A DNA stretch of 64,000 nt from Reichenbachiella sp. 5M10 (GCF_002742335.1 NZ_MDGR01000007.1:2422501-2486500); one strand, 5' to 3'. Positions 51,068 to 61,131 are shown, counted from the first letter of the stretch. Notes: generated from the sequence alone by a model not told the origin. A program made the numbers and translations.

Positions 51068-52621
51068 TTAATATCCTACCTTATTGATATAGAAGACCTT
51101 CCTATTCAATTTCACGCCATCATCGGATGGATTCTTAATTTTCTGCATACCATACGCATAAAAACACTTGCCATACCACCATTTGATACCTTCCATTCCA
51201 GAGATACTCTCCTTGACTTCATCACTCTCATATTTGAGTTTGATATCATTCATACTTTTCCCCTCGAGGACACTATCTCCTTGTATAATCTTTGTTTTCA
51301 AACTGTTGTCTGAGGAATACATCAGTACGATCTTGTTAGGATCCACTTTCACTTGCACGTTCTCAATCAACGGAAACACCTGCACATCGTTGATCTCAAA
51401 ACTATTGTCCCAAATCACATCCCCCTCGGCACTAAAGCCCACCACGATGGCATGGGTATAGTTGTACCCGAGGAGTTTGGGTTGGGCATATGAGGGCTGT
51501 TGTCCATTTTGCACATAAGGATTAATCATACTCCCCTGCACACTTGTAGTACTAGAATACTTCGGTATATACGCTTCTCCTATCAATATAAACTCGTCTT
51601 CTCGTTGCACAATATCATGAACCATCAAGCGGTAGTTGAGATTCATATCCTTACCACTCCCCTTTCTTTTTTCAATTTTGCTTTTCATCCGCTGCTCCTG
51701 CTTGTCATTGAGGTAGCCGAAGAAATTGTCCAACTCTCCGTAGCTATGGAATTTGATGAACTCTTGCTCGCCATACACGAGCTTGGCGATGTAGATTCCT
51801 TTGGATATTTCCGAGTTTCGTGCCGAATAGGTCCCTGCCACATACTGAATCCCATAATCAAAATCTGTAGGTACTCCATCGATTAAGCTCTTCTCATACA
51901 CGGTTTTGAGTGTGCTTGTATGCAACGATTTGCCTTGCTTAGAAAAAAGCTTGAGTGAAATAGTAACATCCCTTCCTTGGGATTTTTCATTGACTACCAC
52001 CGTAAATATCCCCGCATCGTCGTTGATGAGGATATCTACTATTTCAGTTTTGTTGTTGTAGATCCCAGGCAGTACGGTTGGCTTGTTACTCTCCAATTCG
52101 TAAAACAGTACTACCGGACGATTGTTAGAATCTCCACCAAAAATCAAGGCCTGATCGATCACCTCGAAATGAGTCAAAGTGAGAGGGAGCACCGTATTGA
52201 CATGAAAATCAGTGGCATGACCATTCTCTTTTTCTACCTTTATGACATAGAGTTCATCCAACTTATACTCTCCTTTCGAAAACAGCAAAAAGAAAGACTC
52301 TCCATTGAAATCGTGTCCCATAAAAGTCATCCCATACTTCACCGTGATGTTCACATGCCACTGTTCGACTAAAGCGGTATCCAGATAACTCAGCTCCCAC
52401 ACGAACCCTCCATCCGTACGTACGCTGGTCTCTTTCACGAGCATCAGTCCCTCTTCATCTGCCTTGACAATCTCCATGCTGACGTCAAAATTATTGACCT
52501 CATACTCCACCCGCTTGCTTTGCGACAAGAAAGACGAATCTTCCTCTGTTTGCTCTTGTGCCATCAACGAAAAAGACAGCAACAACCAACAACCTATCAA
52601 GCCACACTTTAGTTTGCTCAT
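51068..52621 (-). CDS. Secreted protein of unknown function
   Basis: A 517-aa protein with signal peptide (cleavage near SLMAQEQ). The rest is mostly beta-rich and charged, with stretches such as SFFLLFSKGEYKLDELYVIK, FIKFHSYGELDNFFGYL and HAIVVGFSAEGDVIWDNSFEI that recall propeller or WD-like blades. A Gln/Pro/Ser-rich insert (SMINPYVQNGQQPSYAQP) lies near 385. No family is recognised. It is followed directly (1 bp) by the EVE-domain gene upstream in the same direction. Location is probably periplasmic or surface. No function can be assigned. Confidence 0.7.
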   Translation of the reverse strand: MSKLKCGLIGCWLLLSFSLMAQEQTEEDSSFLSQSKRVEYEVNNFDVSMEIVKADEEGLMLVKETSVRTDGGFVWELSYLDTALVEQWHVNITVKYGMTFMGHDFNGESFFLLFSKGEYKLDELYVIKVEKENGHATDFHVNTVLPLTLTHFEVIDQALIFGGDSNNRPVVLFYELESNKPTVLPGIYNNKTEIVDILINDDAGIFTVVVNEKSQGRDVTISLKLFSKQGKSLHTSTLKTVYEKSLIDGVPTDFDYGIQYVAGTYSARNSEISKGIYIAKLVYGEQEFIKFHSYGELDNFFGYLNDKQEQRMKSKIEKRKGSGKDMNLNYRLMVHDIVQREDEFILIGEAYIPKYSSTTSVQGSMINPYVQNGQQPSYAQPKLLGYNYTHAIVVGFSAEGDVIWDNSFEINDVQVFPLIENVQVKVDPNKIVLMYSSDNSLKTKIIQGDSVLEGKSMNDIKLKYESDEVKESISGMEGIKWWYGKCFYAYGMQKIKNPSDDGVKLNRKVFYINKVGY

Positions 52622-52622
52622 A

Positions 52623-53030
52623 TTATTTACTTCCTAATGTAGAAATGACCTCAAACTCTTGAGGGGTCACAGGCTGTACAGAGAGTCGAGCATTGTGTAC
52701 CAGCACCATCTGGGACAATCGCACATCGTTTTTGACAGTATCCAGCGAAACAGGCACATCCAATGCACGCTCTGGCACCAAATCCACCACCACCCATCGC
52801 TGATCATCAGTCGTCGGATCAGGATAGTGTTCCTTGACTACTTTTGCGATTCCGACGATGGATTTTTCTTTGACGCTGTGGTAAAACAACGCCAAATCCC
52901 CTCGTTGCATTTCCATCATATGTTTGCGCGCTGCATAATTACGTACCCCGTCCCAATGATCCCTTCCTCGTTTGACAAAGTCATCCCAAGAGTACGTGTT
53001 CGGTTCTGTTTTGATAAGCCAGTAATTCAT
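52623..53030 (-). CDS. EVE-domain protein
   Basis: A 135-aa single-domain EVE protein (PUA-like fold). Diagnostic segments are NYWLIKTEPNTYSWDDFVKRG at the start (given in part: YWLIKTEPNTYSWDDF), WDGVRNYAARKHMMEMQRGD, and LALFYHSVKEKSIVGIAKV, with the later DLVPERALDVPVSL. The fold has an aromatic pocket that binds modified bases in RNA or DNA. Cytoplasmic. Stand-alone bacterial EVE proteins are widely conserved but their targets are mostly unknown. Confidence 0.92.
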   Translation of the reverse strand: MNYWLIKTEPNTYSWDDFVKRGRDHWDGVRNYAARKHMMEMQRGDLALFYHSVKEKSIVGIAKVVKEHYPDPTTDDQRWVVVDLVPERALDVPVSLDTVKNDVRLSQMVLVHNARLSVQPVTPQEFEVISTLGSK

Positions 53031-53111
53031 CGTAGTACTTCCCTCATGATCTTGATCTCATGAAGTTGCTAAAAAAACAGCACATACAAAAATGATTCCT
53101 GGACAATAACC

Positions 53112-54344
53112 CTATTTGTTGGGGATGTATGTCAGTTGACACATCTTGTCACGATCCAGTATTTCGTTGGCTAGTTCTTGGAGCAGAACAGCACTCACAG
53201 AATCAATTTTAGCAAACACAGCATCTAAGGATTCAATCTTATTGAAATTCAGAATACTCTTGGCCATCATCAACATATAATTCTGGTTGTTTTCCTCTGA
53301 AATCGCCAATTGTCCCTTGATTTGGTCTTTGGCTGTCTGCAACTGTTTGACTCCCAAAAGGTCCATTTTGAGTCTTTCCATCTCTCGATATACGATCTCC
53401 AATGACTTTTTGACTTTGCTGGGTTCGGTCGCGTAAAAGAGTGAAAACATACCCGTATCGGAAAAAGCCTGAAAATTACTCTCTGCATGATAGACCAATC
53501 CATATTTTTCACGCAGTGACAAGTTGAGTTTGGAGGTCATGCTGTTGCCTCCCAGGATATTGTTGAGTACAAAAAATGGCACCCGATTGTCCGAGTAGAT
53601 ATTGAATGCGCGCGTACCTAAGCCAATGTGCGCTTGGGTGATGTCCCGAGACTCTGTCAATATTGAAGGGGCAAAACCATTGACACGCTGACGAACCCTA
53701 GGCTGACTGAGCATCGGGATTGCTTCTAGGTATTTTCTGACTGCTTTGAGCAATTGAGTCATCGAATAGCTACCCATCGAAGACAAAACAATACGAGAGG
53801 TATCCATATTATCTTGCAAGAACGTGTGAAAATCCTCCGTAGCAAAACGGTTGACACTCTCACGTGTCCCAAGAATATTCTCCCCCAAAGCATGCCCCTT
53901 AAACACCTGCTGATCCAACTGATCTTGAATGGCATCCTCTGGGTCATCGAGATACATCGACATCTCTTCGAGGATCACTTGACGTTCTTTGGTGATTTGC
54001 GCTTCAGGAAAAATCGAATTGAATGTAATATCAGTCAACAACTCCACAGACTTGTCGAGGTGCTTGTCCAAAATCGTCGCATAAAAACAGATCTTCTCCT
54101 TCGTGGTGTAGGCATTGAGTTCTCCCCCCAGTGATTCGAGACGATTGATGATGTGGTAAGCTCTCCGTTTGTTGGTCCCTTTAAACGCCATGTGCTCCCA
54201 GAAGTGCGCAATCCCTTCTTGCCCTGCTTTTTCATCCCTACTTCCTATGTCCAGCATGATCGCACAATGTGCCACCTTGGTGTGCGGTACCTGCTTGTGC
54301 ACCACTCTTATTTTATTGGACAATTCTACCAGTTCGTACTCCAC
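53112..54344 (-). CDS. M16-family zinc peptidase
   Basis: A 410-aa peptidase of the processing-peptidase type. The inverted zinc motif HxxEH is HFWEH (His47, Glu50, His51), with the third ligand expected in the following helix (TDITFNSIFPEAQITKERQV). DVLQDQL-like and LGTRESVNRF segments and the C-terminal domain with LNLSLREKYGLVYHAESN are family features. No signal peptide is seen, so it may be cytoplasmic. Single-domain members such as this act as dimers on small peptides. Neighbours do not suggest a substrate. Confidence 0.9.
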   Translation of the reverse strand: MEYELVELSNKIRVVHKQVPHTKVAHCAIMLDIGSRDEKAGQEGIAHFWEHMAFKGTNKRRAYHIINRLESLGGELNAYTTKEKICFYATILDKHLDKSVELLTDITFNSIFPEAQITKERQVILEEMSMYLDDPEDAIQDQLDQQVFKGHALGENILGTRESVNRFATEDFHTFLQDNMDTSRIVLSSMGSYSMTQLLKAVRKYLEAIPMLSQPRVRQRVNGFAPSILTESRDITQAHIGLGTRAFNIYSDNRVPFFVLNNILGGNSMTSKLNLSLREKYGLVYHAESNFQAFSDTGMFSLFYATEPSKVKKSLEIVYREMERLKMDLLGVKQLQTAKDQIKGQLAISEENNQNYMLMMAKSILNFNKIESLDAVFAKIDSVSAVLLQELANEILDRDKMCQLTYIPNK

Positions 54345-54490
54345 GTTGTTCCTACTTGATTTAAGGGGGCAAAATTAGCGAAATTTCGGTGGGACTAGAT
54401 CATATTCTCCATATCATTAAGTCGATTTTCCATCCGAATCCACGCATTAAATCTTATTTTTACTTCCGCATTAAAACAACACTTCATACG

Positions 54491-55780
54491 ATGAAATATC
54501 ACCCGATAAATAAGGACCTATTCGTCAAAAACAGGGCGAAATTTAGCCAAAGGCTCAAACCAAATTCTGTCGCTATACTTAACTCTAGCGACATCATGCC
54601 TACCACAGCAGACGGTACGCTTCCTTTCAAACAAGACGCCAATCTCTTCTACCTATCCAGCATAGATCAAGAAGAGTCCATACTACTGATCGCTCCGGAC
54701 TTTCCCAACGAATCGATGCGAGAGATACTCTTTCTACGTCGAACGAACGAAGATATAGCCATCTGGGAAGGTCATAAATACACCAAAGAAGAGGCCATTG
54801 AAGCTTCAGGTGTACAACACATTCTTTGGCTCGACTCCTTCGAAAGCACGCTCAACACCATCCTGGCAGAGACCGAAAACATCTATCTCGACAGCAATGA
54901 GCACATCCGAAATGCCTCCTCGGTAGAAACCCGAACGGCACGTTTCACCAAGTGGTGCAAGGCCGTCTATCCACTTCACCGCTACGAGCGCATTGCCCCT
55001 CTCTTGACTGACCTTCGATGCATCAAAGAACCCGAAGAAATCAAGCAAATCCAACACGCTTGTGACATCACTGAAAAAGGGTTTCGAAGAATATTGGAAT
55101 TCACAAAACCTGGCGTCTGGGAATACGAAATCGAGGCTGAGTACATTTATGAGTTTTTGCGAAACCGTGCAACTGGATTTGGGTACGAACCCATCATCGC
55201 TTCTGGAGCCAACTCCTGTGTACTACACTATGTCGAAAACAACAAGCAATGCAAGGATGGTGATTTGATCCTCTTTGATGTAGGAGCCGAATATGCCAAC
55301 TACAATGCAGACATGTCTCGTACAATCCCCGTGAATGGAAAATTCAGTAAACGACAAAAAGACATTTACAATGCCGTCCTACGTGTCAAAAATGCCGCTA
55401 CGGAAATGCTAGTGCCGGGCAATGCCATCCCCGAATACCACAAAGAAGTCGGCAAACTCATGGAAAGCGAATTGATCGCATTGGGCCTACTCCGTAAATC
55501 CGATGTAGAAAAACAAGATCCAAACAACCCTGCGTACAAGAGGTATTTCATGCATGGCACGTCTCACCACCTCGGTATCAATGTCCACGATGTAGCAAGT
55601 ATCTACAAGAAGTTCGAGCCAGGAATGGTCCTCACAGTAGAGCCAGGCATCTACGTCCGGGAAGAAGGCATCGGTGTTCGAATCGAGGACAACATCCTCA
55701 TCACTGAAACTGGTCAAAAGAACCTGATGAAAAACATCCCTGTACATGCGGATGAGATCGAAAGTCTCATGAACAGCTAA
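54491..55780 (+). CDS. pepP: Xaa-Pro aminopeptidase (PepP type)
   Basis: A 429-aa M24 peptidase. The ATG at 54491 (MKYHPINKDLFVKNR) starts the AMP_N domain; a longer frame upstream adds unrelated residues. The catalytic domain has the five metal ligands in FDVGAEYANYNADMSR, SHHLGINVHD, TVEPGIYVREEG and RIEDNILITE. It releases N-terminal residues next to proline. Cytoplasmic. It ends 31 bp before a strong bidirectional terminator shared with fabD. Confidence 0.93.
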   Translation: MKYHPINKDLFVKNRAKFSQRLKPNSVAILNSSDIMPTTADGTLPFKQDANLFYLSSIDQEESILLIAPDFPNESMREILFLRRTNEDIAIWEGHKYTKEEAIEASGVQHILWLDSFESTLNTILAETENIYLDSNEHIRNASSVETRTARFTKWCKAVYPLHRYERIAPLLTDLRCIKEPEEIKQIQHACDITEKGFRRILEFTKPGVWEYEIEAEYIYEFLRNRATGFGYEPIIASGANSCVLHYVENNKQCKDGDLILFDVGAEYANYNADMSRTIPVNGKFSKRQKDIYNAVLRVKNAATEMLVPGNAIPEYHKEVGKLMESELIALGLLRKSDVEKQDPNNPAYKRYFMHGTSHHLGINVHDVASIYKKFEPGMVLTVEPGIYVREEGIGVRIEDNILITETGQKNLMKNIPVHADEIESLMNS

Positions 55781-55811
55781 GTACATACCTATGTATCATC
55801 GACAAGCAAAA

Positions 55812-55845
55812 AAAAGAGGGGGACAGTATACTGTCCCCCTCTTTT
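55812..55845. terminator. Bidirectional terminator between pepP and fabD
   Basis: AAAAGAGGGGGACAG and CTGTCCCCCTCTTTT are perfect 15-base arms around TATA, with an A-run on one side and T-run on the other. It serves both convergent genes. Confidence 0.95.
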
Positions 55846-55889
55846 AACCATACAAACAAGTGCGTCACTTGCTCTAAAAATCCTTTCTC

Positions 55890-56759
55890 TTACAAGCCAC
55901 TAACTTCTGCCTCACGGTGAATCTTCTTCACCAAGCCTTGCAATACTTTGCCCGGGCCACACTCTACGAACTGACTTGCTCCAGCGGCTACCATCTCTTG
56001 TACAGACTGTGTCCAGCGTACCGGTGCAGTCAATTGAGAGATCAAATTGCTCTTGATCTCAATGATATCGCTATGCGCTTTGGCGTCATAATTTTGATAG
56101 ACAGGACATATCGGAGAACTAAAAGTAGTCGCTTCGATCGCAGCGGCCAACTCCTCACGAGCAGGCTCCATCAGCGGACTATGAAAGGCCCCTCCCACGG
56201 GCAATGGCAAGGCACGCTTAGCGCCTGCTTCCTTCATTTTTTCACACGCAGCAGCGATCCCTTCGTTGGTTCCAGAAATCACAAGTTGCCCTGGGCAATT
56301 GTAGTTGGCTGGTACGACTCCTTCTATTGACTCACATATCTCCTCTACCACTGCATCGTCTAGTCCGAGGATAGCCGCCATCGTCGACGGGTTCATCTCA
56401 CAAGCCTTTTGCATCGCTAGTGCACGCTGAGACACCAGCTTCAAAGCATCCTCAAAACCTAGTGCCTTGTTGGCTACCAAAGCAGAAAACTCACCCAATG
56501 AGTGCCCCGCTACCATATCAGGCGCAAAATCATCATGAACCAAGGCAGTCACTGCAGAATGAATAAAAACAGCAGGCTGTGTCACTTTTGTTTCTTTCAA
56601 TTCGTCCGCACTACCTTCAAACATCACTTTGGTAATATCGAAACCGAGAATTTCATTGGCAGTATCAAAATAAGATTTCGCTTGAGCGGAACTTTCATAC
56701 AAGTCTTTGCCCATTCCCGAAAATTGAGCCCCCTGTCCAGGGAATACATATGCTTTCAT
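55890..56759 (-). CDS. fabD: Malonyl CoA-acyl carrier protein transacylase
   Basis: A 289-aa FabD. Motifs are FPGQGAQFSGMGKDLY at the N-terminus, the nucleophile in VAGHSLGEFSAL, the Arg in LVSQRALAMQKA, and the His in PVGGAFHSPLM. It loads malonyl groups on acyl carrier protein for fatty-acid synthesis. The gene is not near other fab genes here. It starts about 44 bp after the end of the DCC-family gene upstream on the same strand. Confidence 0.96.
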   Translation of the reverse strand: MKAYVFPGQGAQFSGMGKDLYESSAQAKSYFDTANEILGFDITKVMFEGSADELKETKVTQPAVFIHSAVTALVHDDFAPDMVAGHSLGEFSALVANKALGFEDALKLVSQRALAMQKACEMNPSTMAAILGLDDAVVEEICESIEGVVPANYNCPGQLVISGTNEGIAAACEKMKEAGAKRALPLPVGGAFHSPLMEPAREELAAAIEATTFSSPICPVYQNYDAKAHSDIIEIKSNLISQLTAPVRWTQSVQEMVAAGASQFVECGPGKVLQGLVKKIHREAEVSGL

Positions 56760-56803
56760 TTACTTCTTGATTAATTTCAGAGCGCAAACTTACAGCAATT
56801 CAC

Positions 56804-57226
56804 TCATTCTAAAAACCTCTCCCTATGGTTTGGCGGTGGCAGGATGCACGCATCCGCTTTGCCAAACCACTTGTAGCGATTTCGGGCAATGATGCCATAC
56901 ATACAATCGGTAAGTCCTCCAGGCAAAACCCCAAACACCTGCAGCCAAGACCAAGGCCTTCTAAGATATCCAGAAATACGAAGAGCCGCCTTGGATTTTG
57001 ATTGGAGTTGTCCTGCAGACAGATACAAGATACTCTCCGCATAGTCTTTCGGATAACCGTACGCTTCGAGTATACGCACTCCTAGTGGGGACTGAAGCTG
57101 AGCAAACTTGAGTTGATCGTTCTTTTCGTGCTCTAGCACAAAATTCACGGAGCTATTGCAAAACTTGCAAACTCCGTCGTAGAGCAACACGTGATTCAAT
57201 TGATCTATCTCAATATTTTGACCCAC
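56804..57226 (-). CDS. DCC-family thiol-disulfide oxidoreductase
   Basis: A 140-aa DUF393/DCC protein. The defining motif is YDGVCKFCNSSV, an Asp followed by CxxC. It starts at GTG (57226), which lies inside the last codons of the upstream surface protein gene, a 22-bp overlap. Family members are thought to act as thiol-disulfide exchange proteins, some with a membrane domain. Here a basic, Trp-rich C-terminus (YLRRPWSWLQVFGVLPGG) may touch the membrane. The overlap with a T9SS substrate gene may mean co-translation. Confidence 0.85.
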   Translation of the reverse strand: MGQNIEIDQLNHVLLYDGVCKFCNSSVNFVLEHEKNDQLKFAQLQSPLGVRILEAYGYPKDYAESILYLSAGQLQSKSKAALRISGYLRRPWSWLQVFGVLPGGLTDCMYGIIARNRYKWFGKADACILPPPNHRERFLE

Positions 57227-60102
57227 CCTTTGTAATTTTTCTTGGCATCATCTGGGTCCAACACATCAAAAACGACCTCCAACCCATAATAATACACTCC
57301 TGACTCTAATTCTCTCCCACTATCTGTCTTCCCATCCCAGTCGATAAGCGTCGCTCGTGTATCCTCTGGAGATTGGTCCTCCGAATCATACGTATACAGT
57401 ACTCCGCCCGTTCGGTCAAAGACCGTAAACTTTACCTGCAACACAAAACGTGGACAATCGGCATTGGAGAAGCCAGAGATCCCTCCCCCTCCTCCTTCGC
57501 TCGTACCTTGGTCACTCGCCATCTTCTCATCATAAAATGGCGTAAAATAATCATTGAACCCGTCTCCATTTGGAGTAAATGTATTCGGCATTTTGATGAA
57601 TGGACAGTTGTCACGGCATATTCGTTCACTCCGCGCACTGACATTGCCCGACCGATCCACTGCAGCAATTTGATAGCAGCCCTTAAATGAGGACAAACTA
57701 TCATGTAGATACTGCATCCCTTGAACATTGTCTAGAAATGGCAATGAATCCACATCATCCGTAGAGGAGAAATAAATATTGTAACTGCTGATGTCATTGT
57801 CACAAGACGAAGCGCCATCTTGGTCCCACTCCAGCAGATTGAAAAAAGTATCGTACCCACAGCCTCTTGTCGATAAGAAAGTCGCACAATCAAAATCTGG
57901 ATCGAATGAAAAATCTACCGGTGTACATGGAGGAATGGTATCGTTCGGCTGGGCTGACAAGATCTGTGACTTATTGAGCAAGGGGTCATAGCTGCTCAAC
58001 GAAGGGTTGCCATAAGTACCCTTAGTCTCCACATAGTAGCTGTACACTGTCTCATCACTGAGGGCTACACCATTGTGCGATCCATCATCTACATACGTAA
58101 ATCCCTCCTCTGTCACCTTAGCCGAATCAATGAGAATCAATTGATCCGGGAAGAAATCGTCAACATTGTCTCTCCATACGCGATGATAGGGCAAAGAATC
58201 CATGACATTGGACCAAGGCACGATGGCCGACCACTTGAGAGTGATACTTTGAACCTCTGAGAGCGCATCCAAACGAACCGAGGACGCTGGAAACGAAAAG
58301 TCAATGTACGTACCGTCACTTTGATAGACATGAATGAGGTAATGATAGGATAAGTTCTCTGTATCCAAGCCCGTATCTGTGAGCTCAAGATCAGGAATAT
58401 TGTGCGCAATCGTATCACCACTCAGCATCCCTGACTTCCCTTCAAATCGCACCACATCGTAAGTATAAGGTCCTGGAAACAATACAGGGTCCAGGTCAAA
58501 GGGTTCTTCCCATCTCACATAGATTTTACCGGTCGTTTCACTCGTCTCGATTACATCTACGTTGAGTGTGACTGGTGCCTCCACTCCTATTTGGGCACAG
58601 GCCTCGTTGGAGGCGTAGCTTTCTCCCCCCTCTGGCGGAGGAAACTTCATCACCAATCGGTAGCAATAGTTGGCACCAGGAGCCAACCCTAATCCATCGT
58701 CACCATCGATATAGCTTGTTAGATTTTTGACCGTTTGGGTACTATCTTCTAGTACTTTGATGAGTTCATATCCTGCATTAGCGGGTAATCCTACCACACA
58801 ATCATCCGGCATGAAATCGTAGCTATCCACACGTCTCCAGATCTCTACTTGATGTGCATCCCCACAATTGTATGTATCCCAGTTGAGTTCGATCCGTCTA
58901 CCAGATAACTTCGTAGTAGTCAACCCCGTCGGGGCTGGAGCCACGACGCGAATCGACCAAGTTTTAAAATCCACCAATTTCGCCCCTAGAGGTGGTTGAT
59001 CCTTGGCTTTGATCTGTATCTCGTAGGGTCTCTCACGTATGTGTGCACATTCTGTCTGCCATCGAAAATCAATGCTCGCAGGCACTGCCTGGACAGTAGG
59101 CGGCTGGGGCGTGTAGGTTGCGGGGCTGATCGCCCATTCAAACGGACCACCAAATGCCTCCATGATCACATTGTCACCATCTGGATCCGTTGCTACGATT
59201 GTCTCTACTATCAACTCCCCCGCTTCGACACATAACTCCATGGGCTGGATGATTTCTGGTGGTTTGTTGTCTGTCTCTTCGATGATGATCTGCATGTCTC
59301 GTGTCACTGCACCAAGATTGAACCATTGTCCTTCGTACTCTCGCCATTCCTTGACCACAAAAGCGATGTTGTACTCCCCTTTCGTCCCCGGCGCATCCCA
59401 CTCCAAATTGCCATTGATCGAATCAATCTTAAACGTCGGCGGACCATCCCCTTCTTGATTCCCTTCCAAATAATTACTATAAAAGGAAGGATCATTTGGG
59501 TCTTTGTAATCGTTGACCGGTCGGTCAAAAAACTGCTGCGGAACAACCATGTGGTAGGACAAGCTGTCTCCATCTGGATCATAGGCACCCGGGTTGTGTA
59601 AGAAGATGGCCCCTTCGGCTCCTTTATCCACAGGAGGAATCAAAAACACGGGAGTGTCATTTCTCCCAAAAAGTGGATCTATCAGCAACTCGGTCTGTAT
59701 GTAAAAAGGAGTGTCCACCGAATTGGACATGTTGACTACTCCAGCATTTCTATTTTGTTCGTTGTAGCGAATGGTATACCGGCCAGCTCCTTGAAATGTA
59801 TGCACAATCGTAAAAACATTGTAAGCCACTTCGTCCTCCAACACAATGGTACGATTGCTCTCCGAATGCTCCATGAGATTGAGCACTACCCCGTCCCCGA
59901 AATCTATGTCTCCTCCACCAAACACCACATTGGATCCAGTATCTGTATATCCAATCACAGAAAAACGATACGTCAACGTAGAAGTAGATATTCGCTCAGC
60001 GATGATTTCCCCTGCTCGAATGTGCGTAGCAAATGTCCCTCTACTGAGCAACAGCAATATCCCGAGGCTAACAATTGATTGAATCTTGAGGTATTTGTTC
60101 AT
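57205..60102 (-). CDS. Large surface protein with type B T9SS C-terminal domain
   Basis: A 965-aa protein from the ATG at 60102 (MNKYLKIQSIVSLGILLLL), with the signal ending near TFATHIRAGE. The mature part has repeated Ig/fibronectin-like domains (for example PPVDKGAEGAIFLHNPGAYD and TTTKLSGRRIELNWDTYNCG) and many paired cysteines. The C-terminus has MPNTFTPNGDGFNDYFTPF and ends SGVYYYGLEVVFDVLD with WVKILR, the gliding-motility-associated type B T9SS domain. It is therefore exported by T9SS and probably released or held at the surface as an adhesin-like or scaffold protein. Exact role unknown. Confidence 0.85.
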   Translation of the reverse strand: MNKYLKIQSIVSLGILLLLSRGTFATHIRAGEIIAERISTSTLTYRFSVIGYTDTGSNVVFGGGDIDFGDGVVLNLMEHSESNRTIVLEDEVAYNVFTIVHTFQGAGRYTIRYNEQNRNAGVVNMSNSVDTPFYIQTELLIDPLFGRNDTPVFLIPPVDKGAEGAIFLHNPGAYDPDGDSLSYHMVVPQQFFDRPVNDYKDPNDPSFYSNYLEGNQEGDGPPTFKIDSINGNLEWDAPGTKGEYNIAFVVKEWREYEGQWFNLGAVTRDMQIIIEETDNKPPEIIQPMELCVEAGELIVETIVATDPDGDNVIMEAFGGPFEWAISPATYTPQPPTVQAVPASIDFRWQTECAHIRERPYEIQIKAKDQPPLGAKLVDFKTWSIRVVAPAPTGLTTTKLSGRRIELNWDTYNCGDAHQVEIWRRVDSYDFMPDDCVVGLPANAGYELIKVLEDSTQTVKNLTSYIDGDDGLGLAPGANYCYRLVMKFPPPEGGESYASNEACAQIGVEAPVTLNVDVIETSETTGKIYVRWEEPFDLDPVLFPGPYTYDVVRFEGKSGMLSGDTIAHNIPDLELTDTGLDTENLSYHYLIHVYQSDGTYIDFSFPASSVRLDALSEVQSITLKWSAIVPWSNVMDSLPYHRVWRDNVDDFFPDQLILIDSAKVTEEGFTYVDDGSHNGVALSDETVYSYYVETKGTYGNPSLSSYDPLLNKSQILSAQPNDTIPPCTPVDFSFDPDFDCATFLSTRGCGYDTFFNLLEWDQDGASSCDNDISSYNIYFSSTDDVDSLPFLDNVQGMQYLHDSLSSFKGCYQIAAVDRSGNVSARSERICRDNCPFIKMPNTFTPNGDGFNDYFTPFYDEKMASDQGTSEGGGGGISGFSNADCPRFVLQVKFTVFDRTGGVLYTYDSEDQSPEDTRATLIDWDGKTDSGRELESGVYYYGLEVVFDVLDPDDAKKNYKGWVKILR

Positions 60103-60350
60103 TCCCAACACGGATTTTTGGTGCACATCTGACAGGGTTCTATTCGGACAGTATCCATTCCTTCAAATATACACGGATTGAATATCAAATATAAGTGGAT
60201 TGATTCGTCTAGGATTCAGAATCTATGCAAAATGTAACAATTCGACTTCTTAATCTTCTACCTACGGGAATTGTCAAAACTTATATCCCTGACAAACAAG
60301 ACACTGCATTCGATACGCCTATTTATACCCAATCTAAATACCCCTTCTGA

Positions 60351-60381
60351 TTGTCAGATTAGCCCCCCGAATATATCTTTA
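60351..60381 (+). promoter_or_regulatory. Likely promoter of sdhCAB
   Basis: TTG at 60351-60353 and TATCTTTA at 60374-60381 match the Bacteroidota -33 and -7 elements (seven of eight -7 positions allow TAnnTTTG except the last) with a 20-base spacer. It lies 36 bp before the sdhC ATG. The rest of the 314-bp gap (60103-60416) shows no gene and should hold the promoter of the divergent surface protein. Confidence 0.55.
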
Positions 60382-60416
60382 CACAAATTACTTATTCAAA
60401 TATCAAAAACTAAATC

Positions 60417-61097
60417 ATGAGTTGGTTTACACAATCGATTTCCAGCACGGTAGGCAAAAAATTGCTGATGTCGTTGACTGGATTATTTCTAATTCTTTTC
60501 CTGGTGATTCACCTCGCAGGAAACCTACAGTTGCTCGCTGGTGATGGAGGCAAAGCCTTTAACATGTATGCGTACAACATGGCGCACAATCCGTTGATCA
60601 AGTTCGTCTCGTATGGAAACTTCTTTTTCATACTGGTACACATCATCGATGGGATCATCCTGACCAGACAAAACAAGTCTGCCAGGAAAGTAAAGTATGC
60701 TGTCAGTACCCAAGATTCCAAAAGTAGCTGGGCCTCTAAAAACATGGCACTCCTCGGAATCATCATTTTGGTCTTTATCATCGCTCACCTCGCAGGCTTT
60801 TGGTACAAGTTCAAAAACGGTTCGTTGGCAGACGTAGTGTACGATGGCGTCACTTACCCCAACGGGTACGAAGTGATCTCGTTCGCGTTTTCACAACCGC
60901 TCTACGTAGGTTTCTATGTCATTTGCATGGTCTTCTTAGGCTTTCACTTGTCACACGGGTTTTCTAGTGCGTTTCAGACTTTGGGTTTGAATCACAAGAA
61001 ATACACCCCTTTCATCAAAAAACTCGGCGTGCTCTACTCTATTTTGGTAGCCGCTGGTTTCGCAATCATTCCGATTGTCATGTACCTGAAAGGATAA
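60417..61097 (+). CDS. sdhC: Succinate dehydrogenase/fumarate reductase cytochrome b subunit
   Basis: A 226-aa membrane subunit with five spans. The start MSWFTQSISSTVGKKLLMSL and span LFLILFLVIHLAGNLQLL carry a likely heme His; further His residues lie in FILVHIIDGI, FIIAHLAGFW and GFHLSHGFSSAFQTLGL. This single-subunit, diheme anchor is the type found in Bacteroidota. It links quinone to the flavoprotein and iron-sulfur subunits. sdhA follows after 34 bp. Confidence 0.95.
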   Translation: MSWFTQSISSTVGKKLLMSLTGLFLILFLVIHLAGNLQLLAGDGGKAFNMYAYNMAHNPLIKFVSYGNFFFILVHIIDGIILTRQNKSARKVKYAVSTQDSKSSWASKNMALLGIIILVFIIAHLAGFWYKFKNGSLADVVYDGVTYPNGYEVISFAFSQPLYVGFYVICMVFLGFHLSHGFSSAFQTLGLNHKKYTPFIKKLGVLYSILVAAGFAIIPIVMYLKG

Positions 61098-61131
61098 TTT
61101 AAAGAATTAAGAAAACTAAGAAATTAAAGAA

